Shown piece after piece: positions 33,401-42,700 of a DNA stretch of 63,110 nucleotides. A model generated the notes under the pieces. The model saw only the letters and a list, made by a program, of their open reading frames with translations. It was not told the origin of the DNA and did not search any database. This DNA comes from Dyella silvatica (GTDB lineage Bacteria; Pseudomonadota; Gammaproteobacteria; Xanthomonadales; Rhodanobacteraceae), in NCBI RefSeq assembly GCF_026283955.1, contig NZ_JAPDPE010000013.1:1-63110 (forward strand), read 5' to 3'. The position numbers were made by a program, and so were the translations under genes. Every line of letters begins with the position of its first letter. The stretch's first letter is position 1.

Positions 33401-33741
33401 CCCCCCCTCCTTAGCCGTATTCACTCGGGTCAAAAGCGCTCGCTCGCATCATGCCGAGCGGACGTACTAATCACAACGACTAACAACGGCCTGGCGCCGA
33501 TATTTAACTCCGACAAGCCCCTTTCGGCGGAGCACCCATGATCAGCCAGCATGATCAGCCAGGGAGCTATTCTGTTTCACCGACATTTGAGATAGGCGAC
33601 CAAGGCCTGGCCTGGTCGCCTCAGCCTTCGGCGCCTGCAACAGTTGAAGTCACCCGATAGCGCGTGCTTGAAATATTCGCGTGCCGTCGAAAGCAGGGAA
33701 CGGCAAACGCCAAGGCTGACCTTACCCAGTTGCCGAACGCT
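33401..33741. other. Intergenic stretch, no gene seen
   Basis: The only structure noted is a tandem direct repeat CATGATCAGCCAG at about 33537-33562. No supported coding sequence or RNA gene was found. Confidence 0.4.
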
Positions 33742-34275
33742 TTACTGCAGGCGATTAACCCATGTGGGATCAGTGACGGCAGCCGTCGCCTGAGGCCATA
33801 ACGGCAACGCCGTGGCCTGGCTGGACTGCGGACGATGGTCCGATGCCCCATCACCGTTGGCGCTGCCGGCCAGCATCCCGGCATCCGCCTTCGGCGCTTG
33901 CGCGGTAGCTACGGATGCCGCTTGGTTTGCATAAAGCTTCAAGCTCGCGTTTTGATAGACCAACACCGCTTGCGGCGACATCGATGCCTGGTCGTGCGGC
34001 CTCGCGACACGCCCGGCATCGGCGCCGATGGGCAAGACCATGACATCGCTGCCTGCCGTAGCTTCAATCAGCCGCACCTGGCCGACCAGGTCGTTGACCT
34101 GCACATAGCTCAAGCCCTGGTCGTTGTAGACATAGACGTGCCAATTCGGGTTAAGACTGACATCCAGCAGATTAGGCTTGGCGCCGCCCAACGGGCCAGC
34201 GTCAGTGGCGCTGACGGCGCACGAGACGGTGACACCCATGAGCAGCGCGGTGCTGAGCAACTTCGATGAAAGCAT
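33742..34275 (-). CDS. Secreted hypothetical protein
   Basis: AGGGAG six bases before the ATG supports the start. A signal peptide (MLSSKLLSTALLMGVTVSCAVSA) is followed by a short folded domain at about residues 30-115 (WHVYVYNDQGLSYVQVNDLVGQVRLIEATAGSDVMVLPIG, then QAVLVYQNASLKLYAN). A low-complexity Ala/Gln/Ser tail ends in DPTWVNRLQ. It is probably a periplasmic protein. I recognise no family, and both neighbours are separated by more than 160 bp. Confidence 0.6.
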   Translation of the reverse strand: MLSSKLLSTALLMGVTVSCAVSATDAGPLGGAKPNLLDVSLNPNWHVYVYNDQGLSYVQVNDLVGQVRLIEATAGSDVMVLPIGADAGRVARPHDQASMSPQAVLVYQNASLKLYANQAASVATAQAPKADAGMLAGSANGDGASDHRPQSSQATALPLWPQATAAVTDPTWVNRLQ

Positions 34276-34439
34276 GTCTCTCTCTCCCTGATTAAATGTG
34301 CGCTGTATCCAGCCCTCAGCTGGACAGCCCGGGAACGCCTAATGTTCCCGGGGCTTGGCGCTGCATAAGCCATGCCCTAAACAATGTCTTCGTAGTCCAC
34401 CCACGGTGGAGTGCTGGGATAGCCGCCCACGACGCCTTC

Positions 34440-35048
34440 TTAGCGCAGGGCGATCAATACACCGGTGCCGATCATCAGCGATCCGGATGCGCGATCGACA
34501 TGGGTCTTGGCGCGCGGTGATGAAAAAACCGTACTGACCACCCTGCCGATCAAACCGTAACCCAGCACCACCGCACACATGACGCCGATCAGAATGGCGC
34601 AAAGCAGCAGATAGCTTGACAGCGTCAGGCCCGATACCTGCACGACACCGGGCAGCAACGCTACGTAAAAAGCGATCGCGATCGGATTGGAAAGCGTCAT
34701 GGCCAGGCCCAGGCCGATGTCGGTCAGCGAGCGGTCTTGCCTGGCCCGGGCGTTGGCCAGCGGCAGGTGGCCGGCATGACGCCACTTCTTGATACCGAGC
34801 CAGACCAGATAGGCGGCACCGAGGCATTTCAAGAGCAGAAAGAACGGGCCGATGACCTTAAGCAGTGCTGTGAGGCCGATCACCGCTGCCGTCAGCATCA
34901 GCAGTTTTCCCATGATGATGCCTAGCGCCAGAGGCCAGCTTGAAACCAGGCGGCCGGAAAGCGAGCGAGATAAGAGCGCGGCTATCTCCGGGCCCGGCGC
35001 CGCGGCGGACGCGGCAAAGGCGAGCGCAAAGATGAAGTAATGGGTCAT
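34440..35048 (-). CDS. LysE/RhtB-family amino-acid exporter
   Basis: The protein is about 202 residues with six predicted membrane helices. The N-terminal motif AAPGPEIAALLSRSLSGR resembles the family signature (PGP...), and the central segment is GLGLAMTLSNPIAIAFYVALLP. The family exports amino acids or related metabolites from the cytoplasm. The ATG at 35048 is preferred over upstream in-frame ATGs (35054, 35072) because it starts at the first helix and has GGA seven bases before it. It is divergent from the GNAT gene at 35272, with an inverted repeat at 35086-35100 between them. Confidence 0.85.
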   Translation of the reverse strand: MTHYFIFALAFAASAAAPGPEIAALLSRSLSGRLVSSWPLALGIIMGKLLMLTAAVIGLTALLKVIGPFFLLLKCLGAAYLVWLGIKKWRHAGHLPLANARARQDRSLTDIGLGLAMTLSNPIAIAFYVALLPGVVQVSGLTLSSYLLLCAILIGVMCAVVLGYGLIGRVVSTVFSSPRAKTHVDRASGSLMIGTGVLIALR

Positions 35049-35085
35049 CGGCATTCCGCTGGTTTGTTGCAAGCCAGGTCGATTC

Positions 35086-35100
35086 GATCGGCAGCCGATC
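35086..35100. repeat. Short perfect inverted repeat between divergent genes
   Basis: GATCGGC-A-GCCGATC is a 7-bp perfect inverted repeat 38 bp upstream of the LysE-type exporter start. It could be an operator, but no regulator gene is adjacent. Confidence 0.35.
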
Positions 35101-35271
35101 CAGCTTATACGAGCTTATCGATGCCGCGAATAGCACCCACCGATGCCTGTCGACGTATCGCTGATGGCGCGTAGAATTCGTAGAAACCACAGCCCTCTGC
35201 CCAGGCAAGATACAGACGCTTGCCGCGCCGGGCATGGATAGCATTCGGTTATACCGTCCCCAGCGGAGAGC

Positions 35272-36009
35272 ATGTTGGAATCCACGTTCAATGAATTCAT
35301 GCAGCCGATTGGCTTGCCCGTGGCTGAGTGGCATGGCGCCAAACCACCGGCGCGGGTAGTGCTAAGCGGCCATTACGTACGACTGGAGCCGGTCGATGCC
35401 GGCCGCCATGCCGAAGATCTTTATGCGGCCTATCTTGATGCCAAGGATGCCAGCGCCTGGACTTATCTGGCCATCGAACGCTCGAACACATTCGATGCGT
35501 ATCGCGCGCATGTCGAGACTATTTCCGCCCAGGACGATCCGCTGCATTTCGCGGTCGTCGACCTCGCCAACGGCAAGGCCGTGGGCACGCTGTCGCTGCT
35601 GCGTATCGATGTTCGCCAGGGCGTGATCGAAGTGGGCCACGTGGTTTACTCCCCTCGCCTTCAGCGCACCCGCCTTGCCACCGAGGCGCTTTACCTGCTG
35701 ATGCAATACGTCTTTGATCAGCTGGGTTACCGGCGTTTCGAGTGGAAATGCGATGCGCTCAACGCGCCCTCGCGATCGGCCGCACTTCGCAATGGCTTCC
35801 GTTTCGAGGGAGTTTTTCGTCAGGCCATGGTCTACAAGGGAAGAAACCGCGATACCGCGTGGTTCTCCATCATCAATGGCGAATGGCCAACCCTGCGCGA
35901 TAGCTATCAGCGCTGGCTCGATCCACAGAATTTCGCCGCGGATGGCCGCCAGATCGAGCGGCTATCGCAGCTCATTCAAGCCAGCCGTGAAGCACCCGCG
36001 ACGGCATAG
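35272..36009 (+). CDS. GNAT-family N-acetyltransferase (RimJ/RimL type)
   Basis: The protein of 245 residues carries the acetyltransferase core LSGHYVRLEPVDAGRHAEDLYAAY, then FAVVDLANGKAVGTLSLLRI, VIEVGHVVYSPRLQRTRLATEAL (motif A with the acetyl-CoA loop Q/RxxxxA) and YRRFEWKCDALNAPSRSAALRNGFRFEGVFRQAM. The long version with DTAWFSIINGEWP fits acetyltransferases that act on protein N-termini or small amines. GGAGAG just before the ATG supports the start. No partner gene is visible. The substrate is unknown. Confidence 0.85.
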   Translation: MLESTFNEFMQPIGLPVAEWHGAKPPARVVLSGHYVRLEPVDAGRHAEDLYAAYLDAKDASAWTYLAIERSNTFDAYRAHVETISAQDDPLHFAVVDLANGKAVGTLSLLRIDVRQGVIEVGHVVYSPRLQRTRLATEALYLLMQYVFDQLGYRRFEWKCDALNAPSRSAALRNGFRFEGVFRQAMVYKGRNRDTAWFSIINGEWPTLRDSYQRWLDPQNFAADGRQIERLSQLIQASREAPATA

Positions 36010-36091
36010 GCTCTTGTATGGCGGCTGGCCTGACGGCTGGCGGTGTATGCGGCGTGCAGCTCTTGGCTAGGCACGATGCCGTGCTTAGCCA

Positions 36092-37108
36092 TTAGCTCAA
36101 CAGCACAATGCCACCGGGCAACGAGGTCACACTGGCGCCGAAGGCATCGTGCACCAGGGTGGCGACATCGGCCAATTGATTGAGAGAAAAGCGCGCAGGC
36201 ACCTTGCGCGAGGCAAGCGTGGCATTGGTAATGACGATCTTGCCGGGGCGGTAGCGGTTGATTTCGCTGACTACCTCAGACAATGGCTGGTTGTCGAAGA
36301 TCAATACCCGGCGGCGCCAGGCCATCGCCGACTCGGTATTCACGCTCATCACCGGCTCGATGGCACGGTCGCTGTAGCTGATGCGCTCGCCCGCCTGCAG
36401 GGTGACGTTGTTGCCGCGGTAAACCAGCTCGGTATGGCCCGCCAGGCCCGTGACTTCAACCTGTTTATCGATGCAACGAATATTGCATTGAGCCCCTGGC
36501 GGCATGCGTACGTGGCCTGCGCCGGCCAGCAAGGTGAACTGCTCGGCCAGTTGCCCGGCTGTCTGCACTTGCACCTCGCCACTGACCAGTTCGATCCCCA
36601 GTTGCTGCCCACGGCTGGTCAGCCGGTTGATCGTGGTCTGCGTATTCATTTCGACCACCACCCCGGGAGCCGCCTGGATTTGCCGCTGCTCGCCGGTCTC
36701 GGTGCGGTAATCGGCGGTCCAGTCGGACCATGCCGGCCACATGCGCAGCGGCGGACGCAACATCAAACAGGCCGCCGACGCGGCAACTGCCGCCCCCAGA
36801 AAGGCGCGGCGGCCCATGCGTGCCGGCGCGGCGACAGCCGCACGGCCAGGCTCTTCGTCGGCCTGCGCGGCAGGCATCGGCTGCGCGGACTCACGTTGCG
36901 ACACGGCCCGGGCGGCCGTTCCCAGGTTTTCCCACAGCAAACGCGTCTCGGCGAACGCCTGGGCATGGGCGCGGCTCTGGCCGCACCATTGCTTGAATGC
37001 GCTGGCATCACGTGCCGTAGCCTGCCCGGAGGTCAGGCATAACAGCCAATCTCGCGCTTCGCGATGAAGCGCTGAGCCGTGGCCAGCGATGGAATCGAGG
37101 TTACTCAT
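36092..37108 (-). CDS. FecR-family anti-sigma/sigma regulator
   Basis: FecR proteins sit in the inner membrane and gate an ECF sigma factor in response to a periplasmic signal. The N-terminal cytoplasmic domain (EARDWLLCLTSGQATARDASAFKQWCGQSRAHAQAF) is DUF4880-like. A single membrane segment follows (RRAFLGAAVAASAACLMLRPP). The periplasmic FecR domain shows TGEQRQIQAAPGVVVEMNTQTTINR, a run of strands and ISYSDRAIEPVMSVNTESAMAWRRRVLIFDNQPLSEVVSEINRY, and the C-terminal STN-like segment ends in PGGIVLLS. The ATG at 37108 lies four bases after the sigma-factor stop codon. It is third in the STN protein-sigma-FecR operon. Confidence 0.9.
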   Translation of the reverse strand: MSNLDSIAGHGSALHREARDWLLCLTSGQATARDASAFKQWCGQSRAHAQAFAETRLLWENLGTAARAVSQRESAQPMPAAQADEEPGRAAVAAPARMGRRAFLGAAVAASAACLMLRPPLRMWPAWSDWTADYRTETGEQRQIQAAPGVVVEMNTQTTINRLTSRGQQLGIELVSGEVQVQTAGQLAEQFTLLAGAGHVRMPPGAQCNIRCIDKQVEVTGLAGHTELVYRGNNVTLQAGERISYSDRAIEPVMSVNTESAMAWRRRVLIFDNQPLSEVVSEINRYRPGKIVITNATLASRKVPARFSLNQLADVATLVHDAFGASVTSLPGGIVLLS

Positions 37109-37112
37109 ACTC

Positions 37113-37661
37113 TTATGACTCGTTTCCGGCCCCGGGACCGAACCGCTGGACGACACGGCGATCCAATCTTTCGCCGCAATGCTCCAACGCTTTCTTCAAT
37201 TCCTTGCCGACCATGCGTACCGAAATACCGAACCGGGCGGCAATTTCCTGCAAGGGAGCCTCTTCGACGCGGGCGGCCATCAGGATCGCCTGCCGGCGCG
37301 GGCTGAGGTCTTCCAGCGCCCGTTCCAGCGCGGCCACTTCAAGCCGTGCATGGACAATCCGGGCGGGGTCCAGTGCGTCATCGGCACTGTGCAGCAACTC
37401 GTCGATTTCCTCGCCGCTGAGATAGCGTGAATCGATCTGCCGCTGATCGGCGGCGACATTCAATGCCATGCGGAATAAATACCCTGCGGGGTTGCGCGCC
37501 ACCCCTGAAGCGTTGCCCATGCGCTCGACACGCAAGTAGGTCTCTTGCATCACATCGTTGACGAGATCGTCAGAGCCAAGGCGGCGTTTCAGCCGCCGGC
37601 GCAGCTCAGGCTGCCGCTCCATGAATAGCCCCAGCAAGGAGGCGGATGGGACCGGCACCAT
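37113..37661 (-). CDS. ECF (FecI-type) RNA polymerase sigma factor
   Basis: The protein has about 182 residues. Region 2 is LLGLFMERQPELRRRLKRRLGSDDLVNDVMQETYLRVERM, and the linker contains PAGYLFRMALNVAADQRQ. Region 4 is LEVAALERALEDLSPRRQAILMAARVEEAPLQEIAARFGISVRMVGKELKKALEHC. This layout matches FecI-like iron-starvation/cell-surface-signalling sigma factors. The ATG at 37661 is chosen because it starts seven bases after the stop of the STN-protein gene; the longer frame to 37694 overlaps that gene. It is flanked by STN and fecR-type genes, so a periplasmic signal should be passed to it through FecR. Confidence 0.9.
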   Translation of the reverse strand: MVPVPSASLLGLFMERQPELRRRLKRRLGSDDLVNDVMQETYLRVERMGNASGVARNPAGYLFRMALNVAADQRQIDSRYLSGEEIDELLHSADDALDPARIVHARLEVAALERALEDLSPRRQAILMAARVEEAPLQEIAARFGISVRMVGKELKKALEHCGERLDRRVVQRFGPGAGNES

Positions 37662-37668
37662 GTCGATC

Positions 37669-38421
37669 TCAGGACCCCATCGCAGCGGATGCATGGCAAC
37701 TCAGCGTCCGCCCCGGCAATAGCAACAAGGTCAGCGGCTGTGGCATGGAAGACGGCGGTGAACCGATCAACAGGTGGTCCATCACTTTGAGTATCTCGGC
37801 ATCGCGTGCGGTTGAGCCGGTGCTGTCCAGCAAGTGGGTTCGTTCGACCTCGCCGGTGTCGGCGATCCATAACTGCATGGCCAGCCGGTAGTCGCCCTGG
37901 CGAGCCGGCTCGGACCGGCACAGCGCCCGCTCGATAGCTCGTTGGAGCAGGCCCAGATAGCTGTGTTCTGCCGCATCGTTGAGTCGCCCCGTCTCTGGTT
38001 GATTGGCTTTCGGCAACTTGGCATCCAAGCTGTCGGCCGGCACCAAGGTAAAGGCGTGGTCAGAGGCGTATCGCACCGTCAGCCCGGTTCCATCGAGCAG
38101 CCGCTGCAAGGCTTCGTCAACAGTGAACTCCCCGATGACACCGGGCGACTGGCGCCCCGAAGCCAAACGATCGTCCACCAGCACCGCCAATCCCGTCACT
38201 TCGCTATACGTACGCAACGCCGTCATCAAGGCCTGCGGCTCGATATCGAAGCGGGCCAGGTCCGTGTGATCGCTTTGCGTTACCACGGGGCTATCTTGCT
38301 GCTGCAAGGCCGGCCCCGCATGGAGCAAGCCTGCAAGCAGGCAAAATCCGCTCAGTACAAGCGCCGCGCATGTCCTGACCATTACTTCGACACCCGAACG
38401 CCCCCTGATCAGGCGATCCAT
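37669..38421 (-). CDS. Periplasmic STN-domain protein with TonB_C-like C-terminus
   Basis: The gene encodes 250 residues. The signal peptide is VRTCAALVLSGFCLLAGLLHA; an alternative ATG at 38382 gives a shorter n-region. An STN (secretin and TonB N-terminal) domain covers about residues 57-130 (FDIEPQALMTALRTYSEVTGLAVLVDDRLASGRQSPGVIGEFTVDEALQRLLDGTGLTVRYASDHAFTLV). The C-terminal part, about 155-240 (YLGLLQRAIERALCRSE ... LWIADTGEVERTHLLDSTGS), aligns by eye with the C-terminal domain of the TonB encoded at 23834-24511. Normally STN is the N-terminal signalling domain of a TonB-dependent receptor. Here it is free and joined to a TonB-like module, and no receptor gene is beside the sigma/FecR pair. 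Confidence 0.8.
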   Translation of the reverse strand: MDRLIRGRSGVEVMVRTCAALVLSGFCLLAGLLHAGPALQQQDSPVVTQSDHTDLARFDIEPQALMTALRTYSEVTGLAVLVDDRLASGRQSPGVIGEFTVDEALQRLLDGTGLTVRYASDHAFTLVPADSLDAKLPKANQPETGRLNDAAEHSYLGLLQRAIERALCRSEPARQGDYRLAMQLWIADTGEVERTHLLDSTGSTARDAEILKVMDHLLIGSPPSSMPQPLTLLLLPGRTLSCHASAAMGS

Positions 38422-38702
38422 TTAGCAGTACGTGTCTTACCGGATCGTGACAACCGGGCGGTCATATGACAGTGGCGGCATGGCGGCCTCGGCCCGGCCA
38501 TTTCGCCATCTCGACGATCGCTTGCGCAAGGGATTCGGCGAATCGCCGCATGAGGATGTTTGTGATCGGTGGGCGCGGATGGAAGGCTGACCGGCGCAAC
38601 GTCTTCGACGCATGCACCGCTCATCGGATGCCTGCTGGCGCCATGAGCGGCTAGCCAGCCCACCCCATCCCGCACCGCGAGAAGGGGCGAACAGCCGCCG
38701 AC

Positions 38703-39707
38703 TCAGCGGCCGAAGGTGATCTCTTTACCTTCGTGGTCGCGGTCCCAGCCACGCAGCTCGTCGCGGATATGCGCGATGCGTTGACGGCCGAGCGCATTGC
38801 GCTCTTCGTCCAGCACATGGCCATCAAGCAACTCGGCCAGCCGCTGTGCGGTGGGTAGCATCGCATCCCATGCATCCAGGGCCGGAATCGGCGCCGGCAA
38901 GGCCATGAAGAAGCTCAAGCCCGGCGTGCGCAAGGCATCGAGACGGCCAAGATCGAAATTGCCCGGTTTGAGCATATTGGCCACGCTGAAGATCGGGCCA
39001 AGCTCGCGCTTGCCGTCGAGCAGGCGGTGATAAATACCCATGTCGCCGAACTCGAGCCCGGCCTTTTCGGCGGCGACGATCAAGTCGGCGCCATTGAAGG
39101 TAGTGCCATCGCGAGCGACGACGAACAGCGTAATGATGCGTTCGACCGGCATTTGCGCCGGACGACGGCCAAGGTCCGAACGCGGCGGCAAGGTGGGTGC
39201 CGGTGCGGCGACAGGCGCCGCGGCGGGCGCTGCGGCCACAGGTGATTGCGCATGGACCGGCTCGCTGACGCCGGCATCGGGCTGCGACGGTGCGCGCAAT
39301 GCGTCCACAATCGATGCGGCATGACCGGTCGGCTTGGGCAATGGCGAACCCGCACGATCACCGGCAAGCGTGGCGCCCAGGCGCTCCAGCTCCTGGCGCA
39401 GGCCGACATCCAGCTCGCCCTGCTCCGGTTTGACGCGGCCTAGCGGGTCGTCGCGGACCTCGTCCAGCGCATTGAAGGAAAACTCATCACGGCCCAGGCC
39501 GTCATCGGCGGCATCGCCCATGGTCGGTTCACGGCGCTCGACCGGCTGGCCCGGCACCACTCGCCGCTTGCCCTGCTCTTTCTTCGGCTGGCCAAGCAAC
39601 CAGATCACGGCAAGCACAATGGCGCCGACAATCAATAGCGGAATGCCGACGGCGGGATTCCAGGCCAGGGCGAGCACCGGTTGATCGAGCAAAGAATGGG
39701 TGATCAT
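38703..39707 (-). CDS. zipA: Cell division protein ZipA
   Basis: ZipA tethers FtsZ to the membrane during division. The N-terminus carries one membrane helix (GIPLLIVGAIVLAVIWLLGQP), followed by a charged and Pro/Ala-rich linker and the C-terminal FtsZ-binding domain (RIITLFVVARDGTTFNGADLIVAAEKAGLEFGDMGIYHRL ... FSVANMLKPGNFDLGRLDALRTPGLSFFMALP). The length of 334 residues is usual. It lies 12 bp after smc on the same strand; the smc-zipA pairing is typical of Xanthomonadales and adds confidence. In many relatives ligA follows zipA, but here the gene next downstream is the STN-protein operon. Confidence 0.93.
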   Translation of the reverse strand: MITHSLLDQPVLALAWNPAVGIPLLIVGAIVLAVIWLLGQPKKEQGKRRVVPGQPVERREPTMGDAADDGLGRDEFSFNALDEVRDDPLGRVKPEQGELDVGLRQELERLGATLAGDRAGSPLPKPTGHAASIVDALRAPSQPDAGVSEPVHAQSPVAAAPAAAPVAAPAPTLPPRSDLGRRPAQMPVERIITLFVVARDGTTFNGADLIVAAEKAGLEFGDMGIYHRLLDGKRELGPIFSVANMLKPGNFDLGRLDALRTPGLSFFMALPAPIPALDAWDAMLPTAQRLAELLDGHVLDEERNALGRQRIAHIRDELRGWDRDHEGKEITFGR

Positions 39708-39719
39708 GAATTTGATTCC

Positions 39720-42700
39720 TCAGGCGGCGCCGGCAAGTTTAGCCGCTTCAGCAAGATCGACTTGCACCAGACGTGATACGCCAGGCTCGCGCATGGTGAC
39801 GCCGCACAACTGGGTGGCGGCTTCCATGGTGGCTTTGTTATGGCTGACGAAAATGAACTGCACCTTCTCGCTCATTTCTTTCACCATGGCTGAGAAACGC
39901 CCGACGTTCGCCTCGTCCAGCGGCGCATCCACCTCATCGAGCAGGCAGAACGGTGCGGGGTTCAAACCGAAGATCGCGAAGACCAGCGACACCGCGGTAA
40001 GCGCCTTCTCGCCACCAGAGAGCAAGGTGATATTGGAAACGCGCTTGCCGGGCGGGCGCGCCATGATCGACACACCGGTATTGAGCAAATCGTCGCCGGT
40101 GAGCTCCAGATAAGCATGGCCGCCACCGAACAGGCGCGGGAATAGCTCCTGCACGCCGGCATTGACCTTGTCGAAGGTTTCCTTGAAGCGCTGGCGGGTC
40201 TCGCGGTCGATCTTCTTGATCGCGCCTTCCAGGGTTTCCATCGCATCGACCAGATCGGTGAGCTGATTGTCGAGATAGGTTTTGCGCTCGCTCTGTTCGG
40301 CGTGCTCTTGAATCGCCGCCAGGTTGACTGGTTCCAGCCGGACGATTTTCTGCCCGATGTCGGTCAATTGCTGACGCCATTGCGCGGCATCGGCGTTCTC
40401 GGCCAACTCGGCCAGCAGCGCTTCCAGCTCCAGGCCGGAAGCGGTGATCGCATCGGCCAGCTGCTGGGCGCGAATATGCAGTGCCTGCGCCGCCAGGCGT
40501 TTCTGGGAAAGACTTTCGCGCAGGCCATTAAGGCTTTGCTCGATGCGCTGACGCTCCTGCTCCAAACGGCGGAACTCGGCGTCGCAATCTTCCAGCGCGC
40601 GGCGTGCCTCGACCAGCTGTTTGTCGACCAGCAAACGCTGGTCGAGATAGGTTTGCCGCTCGGCTTCGAGTTCGGCAATCGGATCGGAGCCCGCCGCCAA
40701 TTGCTCGGTGATTTCGTTGCGGCGCGCTTCGATCTGGCGGATTTGCGAATCCATGCGCGCCAGCGCCTGCTCCAGCGAAGCCAGCGAGGAGCGCTTCGAC
40801 TCCAGGCCCAGCGCCAGCGCATGCGATTGATCGGCAGCTTCGCGTGCGTTCATGCGCGCTTCTTCGCGCGCCTCGAGCAGTGCCCGGCGTTCGTTTTCCA
40901 GCTCGCGGCGCTGGTCTTCCAGGTCGCCCATGTGGCCGACCGATTCGTCCAGTCGGGCGCGGGCTTCGCGGGTGTTGGTTTGCAGTTCGTCGAGCTGGGC
41001 GATCAATTCGGATAGCTCGCCGGCCACCTTCTCTGAGCGGGCGCGGGCGGTTTCGACTTTGCCGCGATGGCTTTGCAGCTGGCCGGCCAACTCGGACTGG
41101 CGGCGATGCGCGTTGTACAGCTCGCGCTGGGCATCGTCGCGGGCGCGCTCAACCTCGAACTTGGTGGTGCGCAGCTGATCGAGCTGCTCGCTCAAATCTT
41201 CAAGCCGGGCCTCCAAGGTGGCGACTTGCTCGGCCAGCGTGCGCATCTCGCGCTCACGTGCCAGCACGCCCACCTGATTGCCTTGCGCGCGGCGCACGCG
41301 GGCCCAACCCGGCCCCAGCCATTCGCCGTCTCGCGTCATCACCGATTGATACGGCGCCAAGGCTGACAGCGAAGTCACCCGCTGATGCGCCTCGCCTAGC
41401 GTCTCGGCCGTCAGCACGTGGCTGAGAATAGCCATGGCGGCCGCAGGACCGCGCACATGCGCAGCCAGGGTGCCGGCAGTATTGACCCCGCCCTCGGCCG
41501 CATCGACCAAGGCTACATCGGCATTTTCCAGGCCGGCAAATTCACCGGCCAGGGCATGTGCGCCGTCGACCAATACGCTGTCGAGAAAACCGATCAGCGC
41601 GGTTTCGACCGCGGTTTCCCAACCGGCTTCGACTTGCAGAGCCTCGCCCAGGCGACGCGATTTATTCAGCCCGAGACGGGCCAGCCAGCTGCTGGCGGCG
41701 CTTTCTTCCTGGCCAAGTGCCGCATGCTGCAAGGCTTCCAGCGAGGCCTGACGGCCACGCGCGGCCTGCAGTTGCTGGCGCGCCTCGTTCATCGAGGACT
41801 GCACATGACGTTCTTCGTCGAGCACTTTTTCGTGGCTTAGCTTGTGCTGGTCGAGCAAGCCACCCAGGGACTCCACCCGTTCGCGCTGGGTGTCGTGCTC
41901 GCTGTGCAATTGCTCGGCAGCGGCATCCAGGGCGGCCACGTCGGTGGCTTGTTGTTCGGCGTCGAGGGCTTCGCGGCGGCGCGACAAATCCATCGCCTGG
42001 CGATCGAGGTAATTGAGCTTGGTGCGCTCCACTTCAGCCGCGCGGCTGGATTCACCGGCGGTGCGGGTATAGGTATCCCAACGCTGCTGCCAATCGGCCA
42101 GCTTGGTTTCGGTATCGCGTTGCGCTTCGGCGGTGTCCTCCTGCATCTGCTGCAGGGCTTCGAGCTTGGGCTCACCCTCGGCCAAGGCCATGCGCAGCGT
42201 TTCGATCTGTTCGCGATCGGTGGCGATATGCGCCGCCAACTCGCCATGCTCGCGCTCGGCATCGGCCTGGGCTCGTTGCAAGCGATCCGCGGTCTCGCGG
42301 TTGTAACGCACTTGCTGTTCGACCCGGGCAATCTCGGCGCCAACCTTGTACACCTCGCCCTGCACCGCGTTCAGGTGCTCGCTGGCGCCGTTGTGGCGCT
42401 CGCGCACGCTTTCCAGCTGGGCTTCCACATGACGCTGCTCGGCCAGGCGCTTTTCGATTTCCGTCTCGGCGGCCGACAAGCCCTCGCCTTCGCCATCGTG
42501 CTGACTTTTCAGTCCGCGGTATTCCAGCGCACGCAGCTCCGCTTCTTTGCGCGTCTGTTCTTCTTTCAACGCTTTCCAGCGCTCGGCGGCGCGGGCCTGG
42601 CGATTCAGATGCTCAAGCTGCTTGTCGACCTCGTCGCGCACGTCGCGCACGCGGTCGAGATTTTCGCGCGTGGCCTTGATGCGGCTTTCGGTTTCTTTGC

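Noticed and set aside
33537-33562. Tandem CATGATCAGCCAG repeat
   Set aside because: There are only two copies, with no spacer structure or neighbours that suggest a CRISPR array, attachment site or operator.
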